A stretch of DNA of 64,000 nt, taken from assembly GCF_001746295.1 (NCBI RefSeq), contig NZ_MJAH01000006.1:427053-491052 (forward strand). Reading direction: 5' to 3'. The DNA is from Streptomyces sp. LUP47B (GTDB taxonomy: Bacteria > Actinomycetota > Actinomycetes > Streptomycetales > Streptomycetaceae). The translations under genes were made by a program, and so were the position numbers. This document shows positions 1 to 8,348 of this stretch, piece by piece. Position 1 is the first letter of the stretch; each line of letters begins with the position of its first letter. The notes beneath the pieces are model-generated. The model was not told the origin of the DNA, searched no databases, and saw only the letters and a list, made by a program, of their open reading frames with translations.

Positions 1-72
1 CCGCTCGATGTCCCGCACCAGCAAGTGCAGGCTGGCCCGAGCCTGGGCGTCGTGGGTTGCGTGGTCGGCCAT
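1..72 (-). CDS. N-terminus of a small conserved hypothetical protein (partial)
   Basis: Reading leftwards from an ATG at 72, 24 codons stay open to the window edge and begin MADHATHDAQARASLHLLVR. A purine-rich GAGAGG lies 7 nt before the ATG. The residues look like an amphipathic helix. In Streptomyces a short hypothetical gene normally lies between priA and fmt, and this fits that slot. No function can be assigned from 24 residues. Confidence 0.6.
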   Translation of the reverse strand, partial: MADHATHDAQARASLHLLVRDIER

Positions 73-106
73 GAACAAGCCTCTCGAACCGGCGTTGAAA
101 AGGATG

Positions 107-149
107 GGGCCGCGATCGCGGCCCGTTGTGGTCAACTCTTTCTTGACCA
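107..149. promoter_or_regulatory. Two adjacent palindromes in the divergent region upstream of fmt
   Basis: Positions 107-124 form an 18-bp perfect palindrome (GGGCCGCGATCGCGGCCC). Positions 129-149 form TGGTCAA-N7-TTGACCA. Both lie between the leftward small gene and fmt and could be operators or hairpins. The rest of the 73-366 gap shows only a possible fmt -10 box, TAGACT at 292-297, with no convincing -35 box. Confidence 0.35.
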
Positions 150-366
150 ACGCGTTTACGCTCCGCTGGTCACGCAGTGGGGGCGTACAGGCATATGCGT
201 GCGCCGGGGGCGGGGGGTTCGCGCCTTGAGCGGGAACGCGAGCCTCGCCCGTGGGGTCCCTATCCGGCCGTGCGGCGGTCGCGCCTCGCCATAGACTTGT
301 GTGTTGCCCGTCGTCACCCGTCCGAGTCGTCCGCCGAGTCACCCGTCCGAGAGGCCCAGCCCACCC

Positions 367-1299
367 ATGAAGCTCGTCTTCGCCGGTACCCCCGAGGTCG
401 CCGTTCCCGCCCTGGACGCTCTCATCGCCTCCGGGCGGCATGAGGTCGCCGCCGTCGTCACACGGCCGGACGCGCCGGCCGGGCGGGGGCGCAGGCTGGT
501 GGCGAGCCCGGTCGCCGAGCGGGCCGAGGAGGCCGGGATCGAGGTGCTGAAGCCCGTCAAGCCGCGGGATCCGGAGTTTCTCGAGCGGCTGCGTGAGATC
601 GCCCCGGACTGCTGCCCCGTCGTCGCCTACGGCGCCCTTCTGCCCCGAGTCGCCCTCGACATCCCGGCCCACGGCTGGGTCAACCTGCACTTCTCGCTGC
701 TGCCCGCCTGGCGTGGGGCCGCTCCGGTTCAGCACTCCATCATGGCCGGGGACGAGGTTACGGGGGCGTCGACCTTCCTAATCGAGGAGGGGCTCGACTC
801 CGGGCCCGTCTACGGCACCGTCACCGAGGTGATCCGGCACACCGACACCAGCGGTGACCTGCTGACCCGGCTCGCCTTCGCCGGTGCGGGGCTGCTCGCG
901 GCGACCATGGACGGTATCGCCGACGGCACGCTGAAGGCGGTGCCGCAGCCGGCGGAGGGCATCACCGTCGCACCGAAGATCACCGTCGAGGACGCGCGGG
1001 TCGACTGGACCGCGCCTGCCCTGCGGGTGGACCGGCTCGTGCGGGGGTGTCACCCCGCGCCCGGTGCCTGGACGACCTTCCGCGGCGAGCGGCTCAAGCT
1101 CATCCAGGTCCAGCCGGTTCCCGACCGTACGGATCTCGCCCCCGGGTCGCTCGCCGTCGGCAAGAACAGCGTCCACGTCGGCACCGGGTCGTACGGCGTC
1201 GAGTTGCTGTGGGTGCAGGCACAGGGGAAGAAGCCGATGAAGGCCGCGGACTGGGCGCGGGGCGTCAGGATCTCGGACGGGGAGACCGTCGGCGAGTGA
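367..1299 (+). CDS. fmt: Methionyl-tRNA formyltransferase
   Basis: This cytosolic enzyme formylates Met-tRNAfMet with 10-formyl-tetrahydrofolate so that it can start translation. The protein has 310 residues, the usual length. It has an N-terminal formyltransferase Rossmann domain (about 1-190) and a C-terminal tRNA-binding domain. The SLLPAWRG loop (110-117) and the catalytic triad N106, H108 and D144 fall at the same numbers as in E. coli. The ATG at 367 is chosen because MKLVFAGTPE is the family N-terminus. The open frame extends 22 codons upstream, but that part is not conserved-looking. The usual partner rsmB follows after an unusually long spacer filled with repeats. Confidence 0.97.
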   Translation: MKLVFAGTPEVAVPALDALIASGRHEVAAVVTRPDAPAGRGRRLVASPVAERAEEAGIEVLKPVKPRDPEFLERLREIAPDCCPVVAYGALLPRVALDIPAHGWVNLHFSLLPAWRGAAPVQHSIMAGDEVTGASTFLIEEGLDSGPVYGTVTEVIRHTDTSGDLLTRLAFAGAGLLAATMDGIADGTLKAVPQPAEGITVAPKITVEDARVDWTAPALRVDRLVRGCHPAPGAWTTFRGERLKLIQVQPVPDRTDLAPGSLAVGKNSVHVGTGSYGVELLWVQAQGKKPMKAADWARGVRISDGETVGE

Positions 1300-1406
1300 C
1301 GCGTCGGCGACGGTCGGCTGCCGGGCGCGGGTCTCCGCTCGGGCCGGTGATGCGAGGCGGATATCCATCCCGGGCAGGCGGGTGGGAAGCCGCTGTCGGG
1401 AGGCGT

Positions 1407-1855
1407 CGGTCGTCGGAGTGCCGGGGGCCGGGCTTCCGTCGTCGATCGGGTGGGTGGTTGTGACGGCGGCCGGTGACGGGGTCCCTGGGCTGTCTGTGTC
1501 TTTGGCCGGTCGTGCGGGCTGGGGCCGGAGTCGCGGTGGGGTGGTGTCGGTCGTCGGAGTGCCGGGGGCCGGGCTTCCGTCTGGATCGGGTGGGTGGTTG
1601 TGACGGCGGCCGGTGACGGGGTCCCTGGGCTGTCTGTGTCTTTGGCCGGTCGTGCGGGCAGGGGCCGGAGTCGCGGTGGGGTGGCGTCGGCCGTCGGTGC
1701 CGGGGGCCGGGCTTCCGTCTGGATCGGGTGGGTGGTTGTGACGGCGGCCGGTGGCAGGCCCTGGGCGGACCTGTGTCCTTGGTAGGTCGTGGGGGTCGGC
1801 GGCTGGAGTCGCGCTCGGGTGGTGTCGGTCGTCGGAGTGCCGGGGCCGGGGGTAG
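1407..1855. repeat. Tandem repeat, about 140-bp period, 3.2 copies, between fmt and rsmB
   Basis: Copies begin near 1407, 1548, 1688 and 1826, each with CGG(T/C)CGTCGG(A)GTGCCGGGG, giving periods of 141, 140 and 138 bp. Copies 1 and 2 are almost identical, copy 3 has diverged and copy 4 is only the first ~30 bp. The periods are not all multiples of three. The proline/threonine-rich open frames on the reverse strand therefore change frame between copies and are probably not genes. The remaining 1300-1978 sequence shows only a possible rsmB promoter, with TACGCT near 1932. Confidence 0.9.
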
Positions 1856-1978
1856 CGAGCAGATCTCCGGCAGGTGACGCTCCGCCTCGGGATCACCCCG
1901 GCCCTCGAAAGGTGACGTCGCCTCCCGCGGACGTACGCTTGGGGCGTCACCAGACCTTGAATCCGGAGCACCTTTTTC

Positions 1979-3397
1979 GTGAGCGACCAGCCCCGTCGGC
2001 CCCACAAGACCGGCAAGCCCTACCGTCGGCCCCAGAAGGACCCCGTCCGCTTCCTCGCCTTCGAGGCGCTGCGGGCCGTGGACGAGCGGGACGCGTACGC
2101 CAACCTCGTCCTGCCGCCGCTGCTGCGGAAGGCACGGGAGAAGGGCGGCTTCGAGGCGCGGGACGCGGCGCTCGCCACCGAGCTCGTGTACGGGACACTG
2201 CGCCGGCAGGGGACGTACGACGCGATCATCGCCGAATGTGTCGACCGGCCGCTCCGCGAGGTCGATCCGCCGGTGCTCGACGTGCTGAGCCTCGGGGCGC
2301 ATCAGCTGCTCGGGACGCGTATCCCGACGCACGCCGCCGTGTCCGCCTCCGTCGAGCTCGCGCGGGTCGTGCTCGGCGACGGACGCGCCAAGTTCGTCAA
2401 CGCCGTACTGCGGAAGATCGCGCAGGACGATCTAGACGGGTGGGTCGCGAAGGTGGCTCCGCCCTACGACGACGACCCCGAGGACCATCTCGCCGTCGTG
2501 CACTCCCACCCTCGCTGGGTCGTCTCCGCGCTGTGGGACTCCCTCGGCGGTGGGCGGGCCGGCATCGAGCGGCTGCTGGAGGCCGACAACGAACGGCCCG
2601 AGGTGACCCTCGTCGCCCGGCCGGGGCGGTCCACCGCCGAGGAACTGCTCCGCGAGGAGTCCGCCGTGGCAGGGCGCTGGTCGCCGTACGCCGTACGACT
2701 GTCCGAGGGCGGTGAGCCCGGTGCCGTCGACGCCGTACGGGAAGGCCGGGCCGGGGTGCAGGACGAGGGGAGCCAGCTCGTCGCGCTGGCCCTCGCGAAC
2801 GTGCCTGTCGAGGGGCGTGACGAGAAGTGGCTCGACGGGTGCGCGGGGCCCGGCGGGAAGGCCGCGCTGCTCGCCGCACTGGCCGCCGAGCGTGGGGCCG
2901 TGCTGCTCGCCGCCGAGAAGCAGCCGCACCGGGCCGGGCTCGTCGCCAAGGCGCTCGCCGGGAATCCCGGGCCGTACCAGGTGATCGCCGCGGACGGGAC
3001 CCGGCCGCCGTGGCAGCCGGGGAGTTTCGACCGGGTGCTGATGGATGTGCCGTGCACGGGACTCGGCGCGTTGCGGCGTCGGCCGGAGGCTCGGTGGCGG
3101 CGTCGGCCCGAGGACCTGGAGGGCTTCGGGCCGTTGCAGCGGGAGCTGTTGAGCACCGCGCTGGACTCCGTCAGGGTGGGCGGCGTGGTCGGGTACGCCA
3201 CTTGTTCGCCCCACCTCGCGGAGACTCGGGCGGTGGTGGAGGACGTGCTCAAGCAATGGCCGGCCGCCGAACTCGTCGATGCGCGGCCGTTGTTCCCCGG
3301 TGTGCCGGAGCTGGGGGAGGGCCCGGACGTTCAGTTGTGGCCGCATGTGCACGGGACCGATGCGATGTATCTGGCGGTCATCCGCAGGACAGGGTGA
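1979..3397 (+). CDS. rsmB: 16S rRNA (cytosine-967-C5) methyltransferase
   Basis: RsmB (Sun/Fmu) methylates C967 of 16S rRNA using S-adenosylmethionine. The 472-residue protein has an N-terminal NusB-like domain (about 22-150) and a C-terminal SAM methyltransferase domain. Visible motifs are the SAM loop DGCAGPGGK (286-294), PCTGLG (358-363, with the product-releasing Cys359) and ATCS with the nucleophile Cys409. The GTG start follows GGAG at a distance of about 11 nt. Fmt and rsmB form a common bacterial pair, but here about 680 bp separate them, so rsmB probably has its own promoter. It ends one base before the converging MMPL gene. Confidence 0.95.
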   Translation: MSDQPRRPHKTGKPYRRPQKDPVRFLAFEALRAVDERDAYANLVLPPLLRKAREKGGFEARDAALATELVYGTLRRQGTYDAIIAECVDRPLREVDPPVLDVLSLGAHQLLGTRIPTHAAVSASVELARVVLGDGRAKFVNAVLRKIAQDDLDGWVAKVAPPYDDDPEDHLAVVHSHPRWVVSALWDSLGGGRAGIERLLEADNERPEVTLVARPGRSTAEELLREESAVAGRWSPYAVRLSEGGEPGAVDAVREGRAGVQDEGSQLVALALANVPVEGRDEKWLDGCAGPGGKAALLAALAAERGAVLLAAEKQPHRAGLVAKALAGNPGPYQVIAADGTRPPWQPGSFDRVLMDVPCTGLGALRRRPEARWRRRPEDLEGFGPLQRELLSTALDSVRVGGVVGYATCSPHLAETRAVVEDVLKQWPAAELVDARPLFPGVPELGEGPDVQLWPHVHGTDAMYLAVIRRTG

Positions 3398-3398
3398 T

Positions 3399-5555
3399 CT
3401 AGTCGCGGGTCTGCGGTGCCGTCGTGGCTGGTCGCGCGGGTCCCCGCGTCCCTGGGTCGACCGGCTCCTCCTTGGCCAGGCTGTGCGGCCACCACACCTT
3501 CGGCCCCACGTCCAGGAACAGGGACGTCACCAGCACCGACCGCACGATGAACGTGTCCAGCAGGACGCCCAGCGCCACCGTGAAGCCGATCTCCGCGAAG
3601 GCGACCATCGGGAGGGTGCCGAGTGCGGCGAAGGTGCCGGCCAGGACCAGGCCGGCGGAGGTGATGACGGCGCCGGTCGCGGCCAGACCTGTGATCACGC
3701 CCGCGCGGGTGCCTGCGTGGGCCGCCTCCTCGCGGATGCGGGTGGTCAGGAAGATGTTGTAGTCGATGCCGAGGGCCACCAGGAAGACGAAGACGAACAG
3801 CGGGAAGTCCGTGGACTCGCCCGCGTAGTCGAACACGTGACGGAAGGCCAGGGCGCTGAGGCCCAGGGCCGCCGCGAAGGACAGGATCACCGTCCCGATC
3901 AGCAGCAGCGGGGCGATCAGGGCGCGCAGCAGGGCGCACAGGATCAGCAGGACGACCGCGAGCACCAGCGGGATGATCAGTTTGTTGTCGTGCGTGGTCG
4001 CCTTGTCCATGTCGAGCAGGGCGGCCGTACCGCCACCGACCTGGGCGTCGGCGTCCGGGATCGCGTGGACGGTGCCCCGGACCCGTTCCACCGTCTGTTT
4101 CGCGGCCTCACTGTCGGACGGGGCGGTCATCGTCGCCTCGAAGAGGACCTTGCCTTCGTGCGACGGTTTCGTGCCCGGTGGCAGGCCGAGGGACGTGGGC
4201 ACGACTCCCCGCGTTCCCGCGACCGCCTCGCCGACCTGTCGTGCCTGCGCCTGGTTGCTGACGACGACCAGGGGATCGCCGCTGCCCGCCGGGAAGTACT
4301 TCGCGGACACCTCCTGGCCGGTGATCGAGTCCGGTTTCCCGGTGAACGCGTCGGCGTTGCTGATGCCTTCGGCGCGCAGCTGGATCAGGCCGAGCGAGCA
4401 GATCACGAGGGCCGCGGCCGTGGCGCTCCAGACCATCCGGGGGCGCAGGGCCATACGGCGGCCGGCGCGGGCCCAGAGGCCGGACTCGATGCGGTCGGGG
4501 GCGCCGAAGCGCGGGATGGCCGGCCAGAACATCCAGCGGCCGAAGATCACCAGCAGGGCCGGGAACAGGGTCGTCATCGCCAGCAGGGCGACCGCGACAC
4601 CGATCGCGGCGACCGGGCCGAGGCCCCGGGTCGAGTTCATCTCGGCGGTCAGCAGGACCAGCATGCTCAGGACGACGGTCGCGCCGGAGGCGAGCACTGC
4701 CGGGCCCGCGCGGTGCAGGGCGCGGGCCATCGCCTCGTGGCGGTCCTCGTGGTGGTGCAGTTCCTCGCGGTAGCGGGCGACCAGCAACAGGGCATAGTCG
4801 GTCCCCGCGCCGAAGACGAGCACGGTCAGGATGCCCGCGCTCTGGCCGTTGACGGTCAGTCCCGCGTGCTGGGCGAGCAGGTAGATCAAGGCCTGCGCGG
4901 TGAACAGCGCGGCGACCACGGAGAGCAGCGGGATCAGGAGCAGGGTGGGGCTGCGGAAGGTGATGAGCAGCATGACGATGACGACGCCCATCGCCGACAG
5001 CAGCAGAGTCGAGTCGATGCCCTCGAAGGCCTTGGAGAAGTCCGCGGACGTGCCGCCGGGGCCGGTGATGTGCACGGCGAGGCCGTCGCTGCCCTTGCCC
5101 ACGACGTCACGGATGGAGTCGACGGCGGGCGCGATCTCCTGCCAGCCCTTCTCGTCCATGGTGATCGGGATGAGGATCTGGGCCGCGCGCGGGTCGCTTT
5201 GCCGGTCGTAGATCGGGCCCCGGGTCTCCGAGCCGCGGATGCCGTGTGCGGTGAGCTGTTTGATCTCGGCCGTGTCCTTGGCGATCGCGGCCCGCTCCTG
5301 CGGCGTGAGGCCGCTCTCGCGCGCGTAGACGACGACCGCGGGGATCTGTTCCGGCCTGAAGTCCTCGGAGAGTTGGAGGACCTGGGTCGACTCCGCGGAG
5401 CCTGGCAGCCAGGAGGCCGCGTCGTTGTCCTGGGCGTCGGTGAGCTTGGAGGCGAGAGGCGCCGTCAGGAACAGCACCACCAGCCACAGCGCCAGCACTA
5501 CCCACTTGGCGCGCCGTCCGCAGACGACGTGCGCGATGCCCCGATTCCCGGTCAT
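3399..5555 (-). CDS. MMPL/RND-family membrane transporter
   Basis: This 718-residue integral membrane protein has two MMPL halves. Each half has a first helix, a large extracytoplasmic loop and a five-helix bundle. The helix motifs GTDYALLLVARYREE and GIDYNIFLTTRIREE are the hallmark of the family, where the Asp-Tyr pair relays protons. Actinobacterial MMPL proteins export lipids, siderophores or antibiotics. The substrate here cannot be read, and no polyketide or lipid genes adjoin. The ATG at 5555 (MTGNRGIAHVV) is chosen because hydrophobic sequence starts just after it and GGTGG precedes it. The frame stays open 40 codons further upstream. Confidence 0.88.
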   Translation of the reverse strand: MTGNRGIAHVVCGRRAKWVVLALWLVVLFLTAPLASKLTDAQDNDAASWLPGSAESTQVLQLSEDFRPEQIPAVVVYARESGLTPQERAAIAKDTAEIKQLTAHGIRGSETRGPIYDRQSDPRAAQILIPITMDEKGWQEIAPAVDSIRDVVGKGSDGLAVHITGPGGTSADFSKAFEGIDSTLLLSAMGVVIVMLLITFRSPTLLLIPLLSVVAALFTAQALIYLLAQHAGLTVNGQSAGILTVLVFGAGTDYALLLVARYREELHHHEDRHEAMARALHRAGPAVLASGATVVLSMLVLLTAEMNSTRGLGPVAAIGVAVALLAMTTLFPALLVIFGRWMFWPAIPRFGAPDRIESGLWARAGRRMALRPRMVWSATAAALVICSLGLIQLRAEGISNADAFTGKPDSITGQEVSAKYFPAGSGDPLVVVSNQAQARQVGEAVAGTRGVVPTSLGLPPGTKPSHEGKVLFEATMTAPSDSEAAKQTVERVRGTVHAIPDADAQVGGGTAALLDMDKATTHDNKLIIPLVLAVVLLILCALLRALIAPLLLIGTVILSFAAALGLSALAFRHVFDYAGESTDFPLFVFVFLVALGIDYNIFLTTRIREEAAHAGTRAGVITGLAATGAVITSAGLVLAGTFAALGTLPMVAFAEIGFTVALGVLLDTFIVRSVLVTSLFLDVGPKVWWPHSLAKEEPVDPGTRGPARPATTAPQTRD

Positions 5556-5615
5556 GGCCACCCCCGGCGCCACCTCTCGAGCCGATCGGCCGCCCAGCAT
5601 GGCACGCACAGGTCG

Positions 5616-5644
5616 TTCACAACATCCGATGAACGGCTTAGGTC
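5616..5644 (+). promoter_or_regulatory. Probable rpe promoter
   Basis: TTCACA, a 17-nt spacer and TAGGTC form a good housekeeping-type promoter about 45 bp upstream of the rpe ATG. It lies in the divergent gap shared with the MMPL gene. Confidence 0.5.
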
Positions 5645-5689
5645 TGGACCGGCGCGCTCCTTCGTGCCCCGGCATGGGAGGCTTGGGGC

Positions 5690-6376
5690 ATGGCCGCGCA
5701 GATCAATCCCAGCATCCTGTCCGCCGACTTCGCCCGCCTCGCGGACGAGGCGAAGGCGGTCGAGGGAGCCGACTGGCTCCACGTAGACGTCATGGACAAC
5801 CATTTCGTCCCGAACCTCACGCTCGGTGTGCCGGTCGTAGAGTCTCTGGCCCGTGCGACGGACACCCCGCTGGACTGCCATCTGATGATCGAGGCCCCCG
5901 ATCGCTGGGCGCCCCAGTACGTAGAGGCGGGGGCTTCCTCCGTCACCTTCCATGTGGAGGCGGCCGCCGCTCCGGTCCGGCTCGCCCGGGAGATCCGGGC
6001 CAAGGGTGCCCGCGCCTCCATGGCGCTGAAGCCCGCGACGCCCATCGAGCCGTACGAGGACCTGCTCCCCGAGCTCGACATGCTGCTGATCATGACGGTC
6101 GAGCCCGGTTTCGGGGGACAGGCCTTCCTCGACATCATGCTCCCCAAGATTCGCCGGACCCGCGAGTTGATCAGCAAGCACGGGCTTGAGCTGTGGCTCC
6201 AGGTCGACGGTGGCGTTTCGGCCTCCACCATCGAGCGCTGCGCGGACGCGGGCGCCGACGTCTTCGTCGCCGGATCCGCGGTGTACGGGGCGTCCGACCC
6301 GGCCGAGGCGGTACGTGTATTGCGCAACCAGGCGGAGGGGGCGACCGCGAAGGCTTCGTGGGCGTGCGACCACTGA
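5690..6376 (+). CDS. rpe: Ribulose-phosphate 3-epimerase
   Basis: Rpe interconverts ribulose-5-phosphate and xylulose-5-phosphate in the cytosolic pentose phosphate pathway. The 228-residue protein is a single TIM barrel of standard length. Metal ligands H31, D33, H64 and D173 are present in HVDVMD, DCHLMIE and QVDGG. The VEPGFGGQ segment binds phosphate. The start gives the conserved MAAQINPSILSADF. The gene is transcribed away from the MMPL transporter and is followed by a sugar-phosphate type regulator. Confidence 0.96.
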   Translation: MAAQINPSILSADFARLADEAKAVEGADWLHVDVMDNHFVPNLTLGVPVVESLARATDTPLDCHLMIEAPDRWAPQYVEAGASSVTFHVEAAAAPVRLAREIRAKGARASMALKPATPIEPYEDLLPELDMLLIMTVEPGFGGQAFLDIMLPKIRRTRELISKHGLELWLQVDGGVSASTIERCADAGADVFVAGSAVYGASDPAEAVRVLRNQAEGATAKASWACDH

Positions 6377-6478
6377 GCGTCAGGAACGTGAACGGCGCCC
6401 ATCAGGGCTGATCAAGTGCGCCGGATCTGCAAGGATGAACGGCGAATCCAGAGTGTGAACAGCAGTGAGGAGATCGCC

Positions 6479-7498
6479 GTGTCGGGTATGTCGGCTGGCC
6501 GGTCAGCCATGCGGATGGGACCCGCTGAGCTGGTGCAGGCGGCGGCCATGGCCCGCCGCTTCTACCTCGAGGGCAAGTCCAAGATCCAGATCGCGGAGGA
6601 GTTCGGCGTCAGCCGCTTCAAGGTGGCCCGGGTCCTGGAGACCGCCCTCGAACGGGATCTCGTACGCATCGAGATCCGCGTGCCCGCCGAGCTGGACGCC
6701 GAGCGCTCCGACGCGCTCCGCGCCCGCTACGGCCTCAGGCACGCCGTGGTGGTCGAGTCCCCGGCCGAAGCCCAGGACTCGCCCGATCCCGAGAACCTGG
6801 GAGAAGTGGCCGCCGACCTGCTCGGCGAACTGGTCGACGAGGGCGACATCCTGGGCCTGGCCTGGGGTCGTTCCACCATCCACATGGCGGCGGCCCTCGA
6901 CCGGCTGCCCCCGTGCACGGTGGTGCAGTTGACGGGTGTGTACGACGCCGGGACCGCCGAGCGCGGTTCGGTGGAGGCGGTGCGGCGGGCCGCCCAGGTG
7001 TCCGGTGGGGACGCCCACCCGATTTACGCGCCGATGCTGTTGCCGGACGCGGCCACCGCGGCCGCGTTGCGCAACCAGACCGGGATCGCCCGGGCCTTCG
7101 AGTACTTCGACAAGGTCACGGTCGCCTGTGTCTCCATCGGCTCCTGGGAGCCGGGCATCTCGACGGTGCACGACATGCTCAGCGACGAGGAGCGGGCGCA
7201 CTACGCCTCCCTCGGTGTCGCCGCCGAGATGTCCGCGCACCTCTTCGACGCCGAGGGCCGCCGGGTCGGACGGGACCTGGGGGAGCGGTGCATCACCGTC
7301 AAGACCGAGCAGCTCCGCCGTATCCCCGAGGTCGTCGCGATCGCCGGTGGCCAGCGGAAGGGGGCCGCGATCGACGCGGTGCTGCGGTCCGGGCTCGTCA
7401 CCAGCCTGGTGACGGACACCTCCGCCGCGGACTACCTGATGACGGCGGGGACGACGCCGAAGCCGGCCCTCAACAGGGCGGACCCGGACGGGCCCTGA
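6479..7498 (+). CDS. SorC/DeoR-type sugar-responsive transcriptional regulator
   Basis: The 339-residue protein has an N-terminal helix-turn-helix (about 35-54, KIQIAEEFGVSRFKVARVL) and a large C-terminal SorC sugar-binding domain that normally senses a phosphorylated sugar. The GTG at 6479 is preferred because GAGGAG lies 6 nt upstream. Other in-frame starts at 6416 and 6455 have no such site. Its place right after rpe suggests control of pentose-phosphate or related sugar genes. That is inference only; no dyad operator is obvious. Confidence 0.85.
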   Translation: MSGMSAGRSAMRMGPAELVQAAAMARRFYLEGKSKIQIAEEFGVSRFKVARVLETALERDLVRIEIRVPAELDAERSDALRARYGLRHAVVVESPAEAQDSPDPENLGEVAADLLGELVDEGDILGLAWGRSTIHMAAALDRLPPCTVVQLTGVYDAGTAERGSVEAVRRAAQVSGGDAHPIYAPMLLPDAATAAALRNQTGIARAFEYFDKVTVACVSIGSWEPGISTVHDMLSDEERAHYASLGVAAEMSAHLFDAEGRRVGRDLGERCITVKTEQLRRIPEVVAIAGGQRKGAAIDAVLRSGLVTSLVTDTSAADYLMTAGTTPKPALNRADPDGP

Positions 7499-7536
7499 GG
7501 CAGGTCAGAGGGGACGGCCGTGGCAGCATCGAGCGC

Positions 7537-7905
7537 ATGCTGCTGCGGTTCGTCTCCCGAATGCTTCTGTGTCTGCTGGTCCTGACGGGATGTTCGGCCA
7601 CCGACAACGATCCGTCGACGGGCGGGGGCCTGGCCACCGTCCAGGAGCCGAAACTCCCGGCCGAGGCCCGGCAGACCCTCGAACTCATCGACAGGGGCGG
7701 TCCGTTCCCGTACGCCAAGGACGGCTCGGTCTTCGGGAACTTCGAGCGGCTGCTGCCCGCGCACCAGCGCGGTTACTACCACGAGTACACCGTCCCCACG
7801 CCGGGCTCGCGCGATCGCGGGGCCCGGCGCATCGTCACCGGGCAGGGCGGGGAGATCTACTACACCGATGATCACTACGACTCGTTCAGGGCGGTACTGA
7901 GATGA
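7537..7905 (+). CDS. Secreted guanyl-specific ribonuclease (RNase Sa/barnase family), putative lipoprotein
   Basis: The 122-residue precursor has a signal peptide with lipobox LTGC, so Cys19 would be lipid-modified after cleavage. The mature part matches RNase Sa closely: GPFPY, YYHEYTVPTPG and DDHYDSF are all present. Catalytic Glu83, Arg98 and His113 correspond to Sa Glu54, Arg69 and His85. The disulphide cysteines of RNase Sa are absent. The stop codon overlaps the barstar start (ATGA), so enzyme and inhibitor are translationally coupled. The RNase probably acts outside the cell or at the membrane as a nuclease toxin or scavenging enzyme. Confidence 0.9.
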   Translation: MLLRFVSRMLLCLLVLTGCSATDNDPSTGGGLATVQEPKLPAEARQTLELIDRGGPFPYAKDGSVFGNFERLLPAHQRGYYHEYTVPTPGSRDRGARRIVTGQGGEIYYTDDHYDSFRAVLR

Positions 7906-8216
7906 CGGCACGCGTGGTCACGCTGGACCTCGACGGGGTCGCGGACAAGGCGGACCTGATGGACCGCTGCGCCCGGGACCTGCGGCTGCCGGACTGGTTC
8001 GGCCGCAACTGGGACGCGCTGGCCGACGTCCTCTCCGACCCGGGCCTGTGGTCCGAGGAGGGCTCCGAGGACGCCGGCGAAGAAGAGACCGTCGTCGTCG
8101 TACGGAACTGGGACCGGTACGCCGGGGCGCGGCCGGACGAGTGGGCGACCGCGCGCGAGGTGTTCGCGCAGGCGTCCGCGCTCACCGTGGCGCTCGCCCT
8201 TGGAGGTTCGTCCTAA
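7902..8216 (+). CDS. Barstar-family ribonuclease inhibitor
   Basis: The 104-residue protein has the barstar fold signature WFGRNWDALADVL. Asp38 and Asp42 correspond to barstar Asp35 and Asp39, which plug the RNase active site. An acidic insertion (EEGSEDAGEE) follows. It would sit in the cytosol and neutralise the RNase encoded directly upstream, with which it shares a four-base overlap. No signal peptide is present, as expected for an immunity protein. Confidence 0.93.
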   Translation: MTARVVTLDLDGVADKADLMDRCARDLRLPDWFGRNWDALADVLSDPGLWSEEGSEDAGEEETVVVVRNWDRYAGARPDEWATAREVFAQASALTVALALGGSS

Positions 8217-8348
8217 GGCCCCTCCGGCTGGTCTGGACGATTCGCCCGTGGGTGGCTTTCCGCCCGGCATGGGAGAATGAAGTACGTGCTCTTTCCCCCT
8301 GGCTGACCTGTCCGGGGGCCACCTCTGATCGACTGGGATGTGCAGCAC

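Noticed and set aside
778..2332. Long Pro/Thr/Arg-rich reverse-strand frames across the tandem repeat
   Set aside because: The repeat period changes between 141, 140 and 138 bp, so the peptide pattern shifts frame between copies. The frames also run antisense through fmt and rsmB and have no ribosome site.
3279..5786. 835-codon forward frame antisense to the MMPL transporter
   Set aside because: It is a GC-bias shadow. Its composition is arginine/glycine/glutamine-rich without domains, and the reverse frame is a clear membrane transporter.
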